Positions 8,543 to 16,991 of a stretch of 64,000 nt of DNA are shown here, in pieces (within the stretch, counting starts at the first letter, position 1; each line of letters starts with the position of its first letter). The notes under the pieces were generated by a model, which saw only the letters and a program-made list of their open reading frames with translations, was not told the DNA's origin and ran no database searches. Location: contig JBPOHT010000004.1 in NCBI GenBank assembly GCA_052035235.1, positions 1 to 64,000 on the forward strand, in the 5' to 3' direction. This stretch comes from Solimonas_A sp052035235 (GTDB lineage Bacteria; Pseudomonadota; Gammaproteobacteria; Nevskiales; Nevskiaceae). The position numbers and the translations under genes were made by a program.

Positions 8543-9235
8543 ATGGCCGTGCGCCGCTCCCTGGCCATCGCGGTGGTGCTGGTTCTTGCCGGCCTGGCGG
8601 CGCTGGTGGTGCAGCAGCAGCTTGCCCTGCGCTCCGTGCGGACCGAGCTGGCGGCAGTGGCGGGCAGTCCCATCGACGTCGGCTTCGCCCAGTCCATGAG
8701 CCTGCATCACCAGCAGGCCATCGCCATGTCCAAGTTCATGCTGGACGGGCGCCCCACCGGCCTGGGCCGGCTGGCGCAGACCATCGCCGATGCGCAGATC
8801 GCCGAGCTGGGGCAGATGTACGGCTGGCTGCGCCTGTGGAACCAGCCCTTCGTGCCGCCCACGCGCGGCATGGACTGGATGCTGCTGGGCAGTGAGCCGC
8901 CCGATGCGGCGTTGAGCAAGTACCTGCTGGATTGCAGCCGCTCGCCCACCGGCATGACCGGCCTGGCCACGCCGGAACAGATCAACCGACTGCGCCAGCT
9001 CGAGGGCAGGGAGCGTGACCGGCAATTCCTCACGCTGATGCTGGCGCACCACGAGGGCGGGGTGCCCATGGCGCGCTTCGCCGCGGACAACGGCCGCGTG
9101 GCGGCGGTGCGCGAACTGGCAGCCCGCGTGGTGATGGAACAGTCGCGCGAGATCGACATGATCCAGCGGATGCTGGCGATCCTGGCGCAGCAGGACGTGG
9201 ACGGCAGTGCCCCTGCAAGCGGCGCATCGAAGTAG
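8543..9235 (+). CDS. DUF305 (ferritin-like) membrane-anchored protein
   Basis: A 230-residue protein with an uncleaved-looking N-terminal anchor (about 6-26) and a periplasmic DUF305 domain. The two family His motifs are present: SLHHQQAIAMSKFML and LMLAHHEGGVPMARF. The domain is a four-helix bundle, and such proteins are often linked to copper or other metal handling, though the activity is unproven. ATG 8543 is used; an in-frame TTG at 8519 is possible. It lies 48 bases before the LVIVD lipoprotein gene in the same direction, so the two may be cotranscribed. Confidence 0.85.
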   Translation: MAVRRSLAIAVVLVLAGLAALVVQQQLALRSVRTELAAVAGSPIDVGFAQSMSLHHQQAIAMSKFMLDGRPTGLGRLAQTIADAQIAELGQMYGWLRLWNQPFVPPTRGMDWMLLGSEPPDAALSKYLLDCSRSPTGMTGLATPEQINRLRQLEGRERDRQFLTLMLAHHEGGVPMARFAADNGRVAAVRELAARVVMEQSREIDMIQRMLAILAQQDVDGSAPASGASK

Positions 9236-9283
9236 AGCATCGAAACAACGGACCGCCCACACGGCGGTGCATGGAGACGCAGC

Positions 9284-10714
9284 ATGGCAGTGAAGTCCCC
9301 CTCGATCCCCTTGATCCCCGTGATGCTGGTGGCGCTGACCGCCGGCCTGGCCGCCTGCGGCTCCAGCAGTTCGGTGGCGGAGGCGCCGCTGGAAGGCGCC
9401 ACGCCCAAGGCCGTCTGCGGCGCCGGCTCCCTGCCGGAGACCGACATGCAGGGGCGCGTGACCCAGGCCGATCACGACAGCGGCCGCGCGGCCCAGGGCT
9501 ACACCTGCAACACCGAGCTGGTGGGCACCTACATCGTGCCCAATGCCATCGGCACCGTCGGCGGCTTCAAGGTGGAGCGCTACGTCGACAAGTCCGGGCG
9601 TGAATGCGCCTACTACGACAGCACGCTGCTGTTCCCCACCAACATCCTCGACGCCAACGTCGGCGTGAACGTGCTGGACATGAGTGACCCCGCCAAGCCG
9701 GTGCTGACGGCGCGCCTGATCAGCCTGGCCATGCTGTCGCCGCATGAATCGCTGGTGGTCTCGCAGGAGGCCGGCGTGCTGGCGGCGGTGATGGGCAACC
9801 CGCTGGCCTACCCCGGCATCGTGGACGTCTACGACATCGCCGAGGACTGCCGCAGCCCCAAGCTGCGCGCCTCCGCGCCGGTGGGCGTGCTGGGCCATGA
9901 GAGCGGCATGTCGCCCGACGGCAAGACCTTCTTCTCCGCCACGCCGATGATCCCCACGCTGACCGCGGTGGACATCTCCAATCCCTCGCTGCCGTTGCCG
10001 ATCTGGAGCGGCGGCTACAGCTCGCACGGCCTGTCGATCAGCAACGACGGCAACCGCGCCTATCTGGCCTACGGTCAGAACAGCGGCGTGGTGATCCTGG
10101 ACATCTCCGAGATCCAGGCGCGCAAGTCCAACCCCAAGGTGCGCGAGATCAGCCGCCTGGACTGGGACAACCGCAGCATCCCGCAGAACGCCATCCCGTT
10201 CACGCGCAACGGCAAGCCCTACCTGCTGGAGATCGACGAGTACTCCACCAACAACCCCGGCAGCCTGGGCGTGGCGCTGCATGGCCGCTACGTGGGCGCC
10301 GGCCGCATCATCGACATCAGTGACGAGACCGCGCCGAAGATCGTCTCCAACCTGCGCCTGGACGTGCACGAGCCGGAGAACCGCGACGCCATCGCCAAGG
10401 ATCCGGGCGCCATGAATCCCATCGGTGGCTACGCCGGGCACTACTGCAACATCCCCACGCGCGTGAATCCGGACATCGCCGCCTGCAGCATGATCCTCTC
10501 GGGCCTGCGCATCTTCGACATCCGCGATCCGGCCCGGCCGCGTGAGATCGCCTACTACAACGCCCCGATCCAGCCGCGCATCATCACCGTGCCGGCGCCG
10601 GCCAGTAACTGGGCCATGTCGAGCCCGTCCTTCGTGCCCGAGCGCAAGGAGATCTGGTACACCGACGGATTCAGCGGCTTCTACGCCATCCGCGTCACCA
10701 ACGGCGTCTGGTAG
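9284..10714 (+). CDS. LVIVD-repeat lipoprotein (copy 1)
   Basis: A 476-residue exported lipoprotein (lipobox LAAC near residue 25). The body carries repeated beta-strand units typical of LVIVD/choice-of-anchor propeller proteins, such as VNVLDMSDPAKPV, GVVILDISEIQ and LRIFDIRDPARP, predicting a six- to seven-bladed propeller. It is a clear paralogue of 23317-24753: shared blocks include SSHGLSIS.DGNRAY, VREISRL.WDN, YAGHYCN and SPSFVPERKEIWYTD. An RBS-like GGAGA precedes ATG 9284. The ligand or enzyme activity is not known. Conserved Cys residues (near 39, 72, 107 and 189) may form disulfides. Confidence 0.85.
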   Translation: MAVKSPSIPLIPVMLVALTAGLAACGSSSSVAEAPLEGATPKAVCGAGSLPETDMQGRVTQADHDSGRAAQGYTCNTELVGTYIVPNAIGTVGGFKVERYVDKSGRECAYYDSTLLFPTNILDANVGVNVLDMSDPAKPVLTARLISLAMLSPHESLVVSQEAGVLAAVMGNPLAYPGIVDVYDIAEDCRSPKLRASAPVGVLGHESGMSPDGKTFFSATPMIPTLTAVDISNPSLPLPIWSGGYSSHGLSISNDGNRAYLAYGQNSGVVILDISEIQARKSNPKVREISRLDWDNRSIPQNAIPFTRNGKPYLLEIDEYSTNNPGSLGVALHGRYVGAGRIIDISDETAPKIVSNLRLDVHEPENRDAIAKDPGAMNPIGGYAGHYCNIPTRVNPDIAACSMILSGLRIFDIRDPARPREIAYYNAPIQPRIITVPAPASNWAMSSPSFVPERKEIWYTDGFSGFYAIRVTNGVW

Positions 10715-10722
10715 GCGTATGA

Positions 10723-10766
10723 GGGGCGCCGTTGGGGCGGAATTACCGCCCCCGGCGCCCGGTATT
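10723..10766 (+). terminator. Hairpin after LVIVD copy 1
   Basis: An 8-bp outer stem (10724-10731 with 10753-10760) and a 7-bp inner stem (10734-10740 with 10746-10752) are separated by a TT bulge and closed by an AATTA loop. GGTATTT follows. It lies 10 bases after the stop codon and probably ends the transcript before phoD. Confidence 0.65.
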
Positions 10767-10827
10767 TCATCCGGCTGCCATCTTTGGCGGCAAGACTGAC
10801 CTCTTCACTTTTAGCTGGGGTCGCTGC

Positions 10828-12498
10828 ATGCCGCCGTTCACGCGCCGCGCTTTCGTTGTCGCAACGGGCGCGACACTGGTCAGCCTGCTCTCCGGCTGCG
10901 GCAACAGCGACGAACGCGCGGACGGCGACGGCAGTCTCGACGCGGCGGACTTCACCCACGGCGTCGCCAGCGGCGACCCGCTGACCGACGCGGTCATGCT
11001 GTGGACCCGCGCCAAGCCGGCCGGCGAGGCCGCTCGCAGCGCGCGCCTGCGCTACGTCGTGGCACGCGATCCGGGCCTGACGCAGGTGGTGCTGCGCGGC
11101 AGCGTCAGCAGCAGCGCCGAGCGCGACTGGACCGTGAAGCTCGACCTGCGCGACCTGGCGCCCGACACCGCGTACTACTATCGCTTCGAGTCCGCCAGCG
11201 CCCGCTCGCCGCTGGGCCGCGCGCGTACCGCGCCGCTGGGTGGGGTGTCGCGCCTGCGCCTGGCCTTCGTCACCTGCTCCAACTACGTCGCCGGCTACTT
11301 CCACGCCTACCGCCGCGTGGCCGAGCGCAGCGACCTGCACGCGGTGGTGCACCTGGGCGACTACATCTACGAGAACGGCAGCCAGGACCAGGTGCGGCCG
11401 CACGAGCCGGCGCAGGAACTGCTGAGCCTGGCCGACTATCGCCAGCGCTATGCCCAGTACCGCGCCGACGAGGACCTGCAGGAACTGCACCGCCAGCATC
11501 CGATGATCTGGATCTGGGACGACCACGAGGTGGCCAACAACGCCTGGAAGGACAACGCCGAAGCGCATGACGCGGACACGGAAGGCTCCTATGCCGAGCG
11601 CCGCCATGCCGCCATGCAGGCCGCCTTCGAGTGGATGCCGATCCGTGCGCCGGATGCGGCGGACCCCTCGCGCGTCTGGCGCGGCTTCCGCTTCGGCGAC
11701 ATCGCCGACCTGACCATGATCGACGCGCGCCACCACGGGCGCGACCAGCCGCTGCCGCCCAACAGCCTGTTCGGTGACGCCGTGCCGGTGTTCACCCAGA
11801 GCGGCGACTTCGCCGACCCCGCGCGGCACATCCTGGGCCCGACCCAGGAGGCCTGGCTGGGTGGGCAACTCGCCGCCAATGCCGCGCGCTGGCAGCTGAT
11901 CGGCAACCAGGTGTATTTCTCGCCACTCAAGCTGCTCGGCGCGCCGCGCGCGCTGGGCGGCGGCGGGCTGTACCTGTCCAACGACAAGTGGGACGGCTAC
12001 GACCCGGCGCGCTCGCGCGTGGTCGACATGATCCGTGCCCGCAGCGGCGGCAACGTGGTGATCCTGACCGGCGATGCCCACGAGGCCTACGCCTTCGAGG
12101 TGACCGACGACCCCAACGGCCTGGGCTACCAGCCCCTGAGCGGGCAGGGCGCGGTGGCGGTGGAGTTCGTCGCCACCTCCATCACCTCGCGCGGCGACCT
12201 GCCGGCCGGCAATGGTCCCACCGCGCTGTTCGCCCAACTCGCCGCCAATGCCGAGCAACTGCTGCGGCTGACCAACCCCCACCTGAAGTACTACCAGAAC
12301 ACGCTCAACGGCTACCTGCTGCTGGACCTTACGCCGGAGCGCTTGCAGGCCGAGTTCTGGATGGTGCCGCGCGTGACCGAGCGCAATGACGATCAGGCGC
12401 TGGACCAGGCCTTCACGGTGCAGAGCGGCAGCAATCACTTGGTATCGGTGCGCGAGGCGACCAGCCCCATCGACGGCGGGCCGGCACCGGCTCCCTGA
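10828..12498 (+). CDS. phoD: PhoD-family alkaline phosphatase, Tat lipoprotein
   Basis: A 556-residue secreted phosphodiesterase/phosphatase that releases phosphate from organic phosphate esters using Fe and Ca. The signal has a twin arginine (TRRAFV) and a lipobox LLSGC, so it is probably exported folded by Tat and anchored as a lipoprotein. A PhoD N-terminal beta domain (about 35-125) is followed by the metallophosphatase core with HLGDYIYENG, WDDHEVANNAW, IDARHHG and LTGDAHEAYAFEV. The length fits the family. ATG 10828 is preferred over 10732 because the signal starts there. No PHO box was identified. Confidence 0.9.
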   Translation: MPPFTRRAFVVATGATLVSLLSGCGNSDERADGDGSLDAADFTHGVASGDPLTDAVMLWTRAKPAGEAARSARLRYVVARDPGLTQVVLRGSVSSSAERDWTVKLDLRDLAPDTAYYYRFESASARSPLGRARTAPLGGVSRLRLAFVTCSNYVAGYFHAYRRVAERSDLHAVVHLGDYIYENGSQDQVRPHEPAQELLSLADYRQRYAQYRADEDLQELHRQHPMIWIWDDHEVANNAWKDNAEAHDADTEGSYAERRHAAMQAAFEWMPIRAPDAADPSRVWRGFRFGDIADLTMIDARHHGRDQPLPPNSLFGDAVPVFTQSGDFADPARHILGPTQEAWLGGQLAANAARWQLIGNQVYFSPLKLLGAPRALGGGGLYLSNDKWDGYDPARSRVVDMIRARSGGNVVILTGDAHEAYAFEVTDDPNGLGYQPLSGQGAVAVEFVATSITSRGDLPAGNGPTALFAQLAANAEQLLRLTNPHLKYYQNTLNGYLLLDLTPERLQAEFWMVPRVTERNDDQALDQAFTVQSGSNHLVSVREATSPIDGGPAPAP

Positions 12499-12511
12499 GC
12501 GGACTGCCCCC

Positions 12512-12550
12512 TCACCCCGACCCTCTCCCCGCAAGCGGGGGGAGGGGAGG
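12512..12550. repeat. Palindromic repeat, CCCTCTCCCC type
   Basis: CCCTCTCCCCGC and GCGGGGGGAGGG pair across an AA loop with one mismatch. The same palindrome, perfect, occurs at 62429-62454. It sits just after phoD and could act as a transcription terminator, though no T run follows. Confidence 0.7.
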
Positions 12551-12617
12551 AACCAGTGACTTGAAATTCACGGGGCGGGGCACTATCTCTAGCAGACAGG
12601 GCAAGCTGGAGAGGGCC

Positions 12618-12884
12618 ATGGCCACCGGTTGGGCGCGCGAGGGTGCGGTGCAGGAGCAGATCGATGCCACGGTCTCGGACGCCATCGCCCGTGCCCGCAG
12701 CGACCTGCCCGCCGGCCCCAGCCTGAGCCACTGTGCAGAATGCGAGGCCGAGATTCCAGAGGGCCGGCGCTTGGCCATTCCCGGGGTACGGCTCTGCGTG
12801 GACTGCCAGGAAGCCCAGGACCGCCAATCCGGCACGTTCAGCGGCTACAACCGGCGCGGCAGCAAGGACAGCCAGCTCCGCTAG
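12618..12884 (+). CDS. DksA/TraR-type zinc finger protein
   Basis: An 88-residue protein with the C4 zinc finger of the DksA/TraR family: C39, C42, C60 and C63 in CAEC and CVDC. It is short like E. coli YbiI and TraR and lacks the long N-terminal coiled coil of true DksA. Such proteins can bind the RNA polymerase secondary channel, but this is not proven for the short ones. GGAGAG precedes ATG 12618. It stands between phoD and the sulfatase gene with no obvious tie to either. Confidence 0.85.
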   Translation: MATGWAREGAVQEQIDATVSDAIARARSDLPAGPSLSHCAECEAEIPEGRRLAIPGVRLCVDCQEAQDRQSGTFSGYNRRGSKDSQLR

Positions 12885-12957
12885 GGGCGATAGCAACAGC
12901 CTGTCAATTTCCCTCGGGGCCGGTGACAATCGGCCCATAACGATTGGGGGAGAACCA

Positions 12958-14730
12958 ATGAACAAGGCCTCAGGCTTCGGACTGGCCGCCATGCTGGCCA
13001 TGGCGGTGCTGCCGCTGGCGGCGACCGCGCAGACCGGCACGCCCGCGGACACGCGGCCCAACTTCGTGCTGCTGCTGATCGACGATGCCGGCTTCAGCGA
13101 CCTCGGCGCCTATGGCGGCGAAGCGCGCACGCCCAACATCGACGCGCTCGCGGCGCGTGGCGCGGTCTTCACGCAGTACCACAGCTCACCGCTGTGTTCG
13201 CCTTCGCGCGCCATGCTGCTGACCGGCGTGGACAATCACCGCACCGGCTTTGCCACGATCCCGGAGACGCTGCCGGTGGAGCAGCAGGGCCGGCCGGGCT
13301 ACCGCATGCGCTTCGAGCCCGGCGTGGAGACGCTGGCCACGCGCCTGAAAGCGGCGGGTTACCGTAGCTACATGACCGGCAAGTGGCACCTCGGCCATGG
13401 GCCGGGCGAGCTGCCGGACTCGCATGGCTTCGACCGCTCCTTCGTGCTTGATGCCTCGGGCGCGGACAACTGGGAGCAGAAGCCCTACATGCCGTACTAC
13501 ACCAGCGCCGACTGGTTCGAGGACGGCAAGCCGGCGACACTGCCGGAGGATTTCTACTCCTCCAGGTTCCTGATCGACCAGATGATCGGCTACCTGGACA
13601 AGGACCAGCAGCGCCGCGAGCCCTTCCTGGCCTACATCGCCTTCCAGGCGGTGCATATCCCGGTGCAGGCGCCGCGCGAGCTCACCGCGGGCTATGCCGG
13701 GGTCTACGACGGCGGCTGGGGCGTGATTCGCGAGCAGCGCTGGCGCCGTGCGCAGGAGCGCGGCCTGATCCCGCAGGGCGCGCCGCTGGCGCCGGTCCAC
13801 GAGAAGCTGCGCAGCTGGGAGTCGCTGGACGCCGACGAGCGTGCGATCTACGCCAAGAGCATGCAGGTGCACGCAGGCATGATCGAGGCGATGGACCAGC
13901 ACATCGGCCGCTTGGTGGAATACCTCAAGGCGCGCGGGCAGTTCGAGAACACCATCTTCCTGCTGACCTCGGACAACGGCCCCGAGCCAAGCAACCCGTT
14001 GGCGCAGACCGGCTTCAAGACCTGGATGTCGCGGCACGGCTACACCCATGAGATGGAGAATCTCGGCGAGAAGGGCAGCATGGTGTTCATCGGCCCGGAA
14101 TGGGCCAATGCCACGGCCTCGCCCGGCAACCTGTTCAAGTTCCATTCCTCGGAAGGCGGCATGCGCGTGCCGCTGATCGCTGCGGGTCCCGGCATCGCCG
14201 CGGGCCAGCGCGTGATCGGCACCAGCTTCGTCACCGACGTCACGCCCACCATCTACGACTATGCCGGCGTAGACCCCGCGCGCTGGAACGGCCCGGTGCC
14301 GATGAGCGGGCGCAGTCTCAAGCCCGCGCTCAGTGGCGCAGTACCGCGGGTCTATGCGGCCGAGGAGCCGGTGGGCATGGAGGTGGGCGGCAACGCGGCG
14401 TTGTTCAAGGGCGACTACAAGATCACCCGGATCACGCTGCCCTGGGGCGATGCGAAGTGGCGCCTGTACAACCTCGCCACCGATCCCGGCGAAGTGCAGG
14501 ACCTGAGCGCGCAGGAGCCGGAGCGCTTCCAGGCCATGCTGGCCGACTACGCGGCCTACGAGAAGGATGTGGGCGTGCTGAAGCTGCCGGACGACTTCAA
14601 TCCGCACAAGCAGGTGAAGATCAATGCCATCAAGAAGCAGCTGCACCACTACCGCTTCGTGCTGGGCGGTGCGGCGATCGTACTGGTGTCGCTGCTGCTG
14701 ATGTGGCTGCGCCGTCGCCTGCCGGCCTGA
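12958..14730 (+). CDS. Type I arylsulfatase, exported
   Basis: A 590-residue sulfatase that hydrolyses sulfate esters. A signal peptide (about 1-25, ending ATAQ) is followed by the catalytic domain. NFVLLLIDDAGFSDLG holds the metal aspartates. CSPSR starts at C80, the cysteine turned into formylglycine by a maturase (none is nearby). TGKWHLGH is conserved. TSDNGPEPSN supplies further metal ligands. A C-terminal hydrophobic helix (about 562-582) ends in RRRLPA, so the enzyme may stay anchored in the membrane, which is less common. GGGGGAG precedes ATG 12958. The substrate is unknown. Confidence 0.92.
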   Translation: MNKASGFGLAAMLAMAVLPLAATAQTGTPADTRPNFVLLLIDDAGFSDLGAYGGEARTPNIDALAARGAVFTQYHSSPLCSPSRAMLLTGVDNHRTGFATIPETLPVEQQGRPGYRMRFEPGVETLATRLKAAGYRSYMTGKWHLGHGPGELPDSHGFDRSFVLDASGADNWEQKPYMPYYTSADWFEDGKPATLPEDFYSSRFLIDQMIGYLDKDQQRREPFLAYIAFQAVHIPVQAPRELTAGYAGVYDGGWGVIREQRWRRAQERGLIPQGAPLAPVHEKLRSWESLDADERAIYAKSMQVHAGMIEAMDQHIGRLVEYLKARGQFENTIFLLTSDNGPEPSNPLAQTGFKTWMSRHGYTHEMENLGEKGSMVFIGPEWANATASPGNLFKFHSSEGGMRVPLIAAGPGIAAGQRVIGTSFVTDVTPTIYDYAGVDPARWNGPVPMSGRSLKPALSGAVPRVYAAEEPVGMEVGGNAALFKGDYKITRITLPWGDAKWRLYNLATDPGEVQDLSAQEPERFQAMLADYAAYEKDVGVLKLPDDFNPHKQVKINAIKKQLHHYRFVLGGAAIVLVSLLLMWLRRRLPA

Positions 14731-14736
14731 GTCCTG

Positions 14737-14764
14737 GATGGATCGGCCCGCGGGCCGATCCATC
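14737..14764. terminator. 28-bp perfect palindrome between convergent genes
   Basis: GATGGATCGGCCCG at 14737-14750 is followed directly by its reverse complement at 14751-14764. It lies between the stops of the sulfatase (+) and the transglycosylase (-). No T run is present, so it may be a two-way terminator or an RNA stability element. Confidence 0.6.
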
Positions 14765-14775
14765 TGGCGTGTGCC

Positions 14776-15525
14776 TCAGCTCCTGGGCTTCTTCGCCGTG
14801 GCTGTGTTGCCCCGATACTCCGCGAGCACGCGCTCGACGTACTTGCGGGTTTCGCTGAAGGGTGGCACGCCGCCATACGCATCCACGGCGGTGGGTCCCG
14901 CGTTGTAGGCGGCGATCGCCAGGGGCGTGTCGTTCTCGAAGCGGGTCAGCAACTGGCTCAGGTAGCGCACGCCACCGGCGATGTTCTGGTCGGCGTCGAA
15001 GCTGTCGGTGACGCCCAGTTGCGCGGCGGTCCTGGGCATCAGCTGCATCAGCCCGCGTGCGCCCACCCGTGAGAGGGCGCGCGGATCGAAGCAGGATTCG
15101 ACGCGGATCACGGCATGCACCAGTGCGGCCGGCACGCCGTGGGTCTGTGCATGCTTGGCTACCGTGTCCTGCCACTGCAGGGCCCGCTCGTCCATGGTTT
15201 GCCGGCTCACGCCCTTGCACGACGCTGCCCAGCCGACCAGGGCCTCCGGGTCTGCAGCCGCGGGCTTGTCGGCCGAAAGCTCCGAGGGTGGCAGGCTCAG
15301 CACAGGGCGGGCCGCGCCGGACCCGGGATACACCACGGTGTACTCGACGTTGTCGGGCGGCAGGCTGGTGTACACCGGCATGCCACGGTCCTTGTGCAGG
15401 TAGAGCTTCACCGGCTCGGCAGCAGCGGCCTGCAGGCTGGCGGTGCCGAGCACGGCCAGCAGCATGGCGCGCAGCCCTGCCTGCCGGCGCGAGCGCCGTG
15501 TGTTGTTTAAGCGTGATTTCCCCAT
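14776..15525 (-). CDS. Lytic transglycosylase, SLT family
   Basis: A 249-residue periplasmic enzyme that cleaves peptidoglycan between MurNAc and GlcNAc. A signal peptide ends near residue 36 (LQAAAAE). A short beta region (PVKLYLHKDRGMPVYT) resembles the N-terminal part seen in such proteins. The SLT domain runs from about 120 to 240 with catalytic E143 in RVESCFDP, then GARGLMQLMPRTA and AIAAYNAGPTAV. It ends in AKKPRS. The start follows from the signal peptide. It appears to be a single-gene unit. Confidence 0.9.
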   Translation of the reverse strand: MGKSRLNNTRRSRRQAGLRAMLLAVLGTASLQAAAAEPVKLYLHKDRGMPVYTSLPPDNVEYTVVYPGSGAARPVLSLPPSELSADKPAAADPEALVGWAASCKGVSRQTMDERALQWQDTVAKHAQTHGVPAALVHAVIRVESCFDPRALSRVGARGLMQLMPRTAAQLGVTDSFDADQNIAGGVRYLSQLLTRFENDTPLAIAAYNAGPTAVDAYGGVPPFSETRKYVERVLAEYRGNTATAKKPRS

Positions 15526-15612
15526 GGGCAGCAGCCTACAGCGGTCTACGGATAGAGCGCCACCCTCCGTTTCGGCGGTGGCAGTGGCTTGCGCAAGAGG
15601 CTGGCCGATCCC

Positions 15613-16173
15613 TTAGGGGCGCTTTGCGCGCTGCCATGGCGAGGGAGTGGGCTCCACGGGGGCTTCCTGCGGCGTCACCGGCATGGTGGGGCCCATGGCG
15701 GCGAGCTTGCGGGACAGCCGGAAGGCGTAGGCCTCCACCACGCGCCAGTCCCAGTCGGAGGCAGGGCCCAGTTCCGGGTAGCGCGCTTCGCGCGACAGTG
15801 CCCGCGTCTGCGAGTTGACCGCGATCCGGCATTGCAGTTTGCGCGGCTGCGTGAAGTAGAGGTGCAGGTGGATCAGGCCCCAGCCCGTCAGCGAGTGGCG
15901 GAAGGCATGACCTTCACGAGGCGGATCGAGGATCACCTTGCGCTCGATGGGGCGGCCCTTCATCGAGGGATACCAGAATCCGAAGGAGTAATCGTGCAGG
16001 CCGGCGGCGGCGCATTGCGCGACCTTGGCGTGGATGTCGGCGGGCGTGGCGAAGTGCTGCAGCGCCTGGCCGAGATCGGATTCGGAAGAGGACACCTGCG
16101 GCGTCTCCTTCTGGAAGGCACTGGCGAGCAGCTCGCCGAAGTCCGCGTGGGTGATGAGGGTGGCAAGCGTCAC
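15613..16173 (-). CDS. Hypothetical protein
   Basis: A 186-residue soluble protein with no recognised family. Features include a mixed N-terminal helix region and a middle with hydrophobic strands (WGLIHLHLYF, LQCRIAVNSQTRA) that could be a small beta sheet. Codon use matches neighbours and the frame is uninterrupted, so it is likely a real gene. It lies downstream of the TetR gene on the same strand with a gap of about 60 bases and may share its transcript. Confidence 0.6.
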   Translation of the reverse strand: MTLATLITHADFGELLASAFQKETPQVSSSESDLGQALQHFATPADIHAKVAQCAAAGLHDYSFGFWYPSMKGRPIERKVILDPPREGHAFRHSLTGWGLIHLHLYFTQPRKLQCRIAVNSQTRALSREARYPELGPASDWDWRVVEAYAFRLSRKLAAMGPTMPVTPQEAPVEPTPSPWQRAKRP

Positions 16174-16231
16174 GGGGCGTCCTTCGGTGGAGAGGCGGCG
16201 GTCGCCGTTCAGCGGCGTCCTTCGCTTTTGC

Positions 16232-16885
16232 TCATTCTCTCATTTTCGCCAGGCCGGGAGCCTCGTACAGCTGCCGCAGCACGGTTTCCACCAGGGCCTC
16301 CACCAAGCGCTCGCGCGACAAATGATCCGGCCGCTGCAGGGCGATCTGCTGCATGGCGGTCCACACCATGCTGGTCAGCAGCCAGGCACTGGCCTCGGTG
16401 TCGTAGAGCCGCACCACGGCGGCGCTCTTGTCGCGGCCCTTGCGCACGATCTGCTCCAGGCTCTGCGAGAGTCCGCGCGCTTCCGGGATCTCGCCCAGGA
16501 AGGGCACCTCGCTCAGGGCCACGCGCAGCAGGCCGGCGCGGGCTTCCAGCGCGGCGATGATGGTGCGGATCCAGTGGTCGATGCCGGCGCGCGGCTGGTC
16601 GGGCAGGGCGAGGGCCTCGTGCAGGCTGCGGCCGACCTCGGCCACGATGTCGCGCAGCGCCGCTGCCAGCGTGGCGGCGACGATCGACTGCTTGTTGGGG
16701 AAGTACTCGTACAGCGAGCCGACGCTGACGCCGGCCCGTTCGGCGACCCGGTTGGTGGTGACGGCGGCGTAGCCTTCTTCCTCCATAAGCCGAGCAGCGG
16801 CGTCGCATAGGGCTTCCACGGTGGCCTTGGAGCGCGCCTGTTTGGGATGCTTTTTCAGTTGTAGATCAGATGCTTGTCTCGCCAT
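16232..16885 (-). CDS. TetR-family regulator
   Basis: A 217-residue repressor. The DNA-binding domain (about 14-62) has the TetR helix-turn-helix: AVTTNRVAERAGVSVGSLYE followed by YFPNKQS. The remainder is the helical ligand-binding region. ATG 16885 follows GGAGGGGG, which decides the start. It is divergent from the cytochrome gene at 16992, and a 16-bp near-palindrome at 16935-16950 in the shared spacer is a good candidate operator, so it probably controls itself and the cytochrome. Confidence 0.9.
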   Translation of the reverse strand: MARQASDLQLKKHPKQARSKATVEALCDAAARLMEEEGYAAVTTNRVAERAGVSVGSLYEYFPNKQSIVAATLAAALRDIVAEVGRSLHEALALPDQPRAGIDHWIRTIIAALEARAGLLRVALSEVPFLGEIPEARGLSQSLEQIVRKGRDKSAAVVRLYDTEASAWLLTSMVWTAMQQIALQRPDHLSRERLVEALVETVLRQLYEAPGLAKMRE

Positions 16886-16934
16886 CCCGGCCCCCTCCGA
16901 ACCTTCCACCCCGGCACCCTCAATCCGAGTGGTT

Positions 16935-16950
16935 CCGAGCAATTACTCGG
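16935..16950. promoter_or_regulatory. Candidate TetR operator before the cytochrome gene
   Basis: CCGAGCAATTACTCGG is symmetric except for one pair of positions. A further CCGAGT half-site lies at 16925-16930. About 17 bases downstream of ATTACT is CTATAT, a possible -10 box for the cytochrome gene, so a bound repressor would cover the -35 region. Confidence 0.5.
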
Positions 16951-16991
16951 TTTATCTTAGCGGGACTATATCGCCGCCGTGGAGGAGAGCC

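Noticed and set aside
8435..10441. 668-codon minus-strand frame opposite the DUF305 and LVIVD genes
   Set aside because: It crosses two real genes and their spacer and shows no protein family features.
14737..14764. 28-bp palindrome considered as a phage or plasmid attachment or origin site
   Set aside because: It lies between two convergent chromosomal genes with no integrase or replication gene near; a terminator role is simpler.
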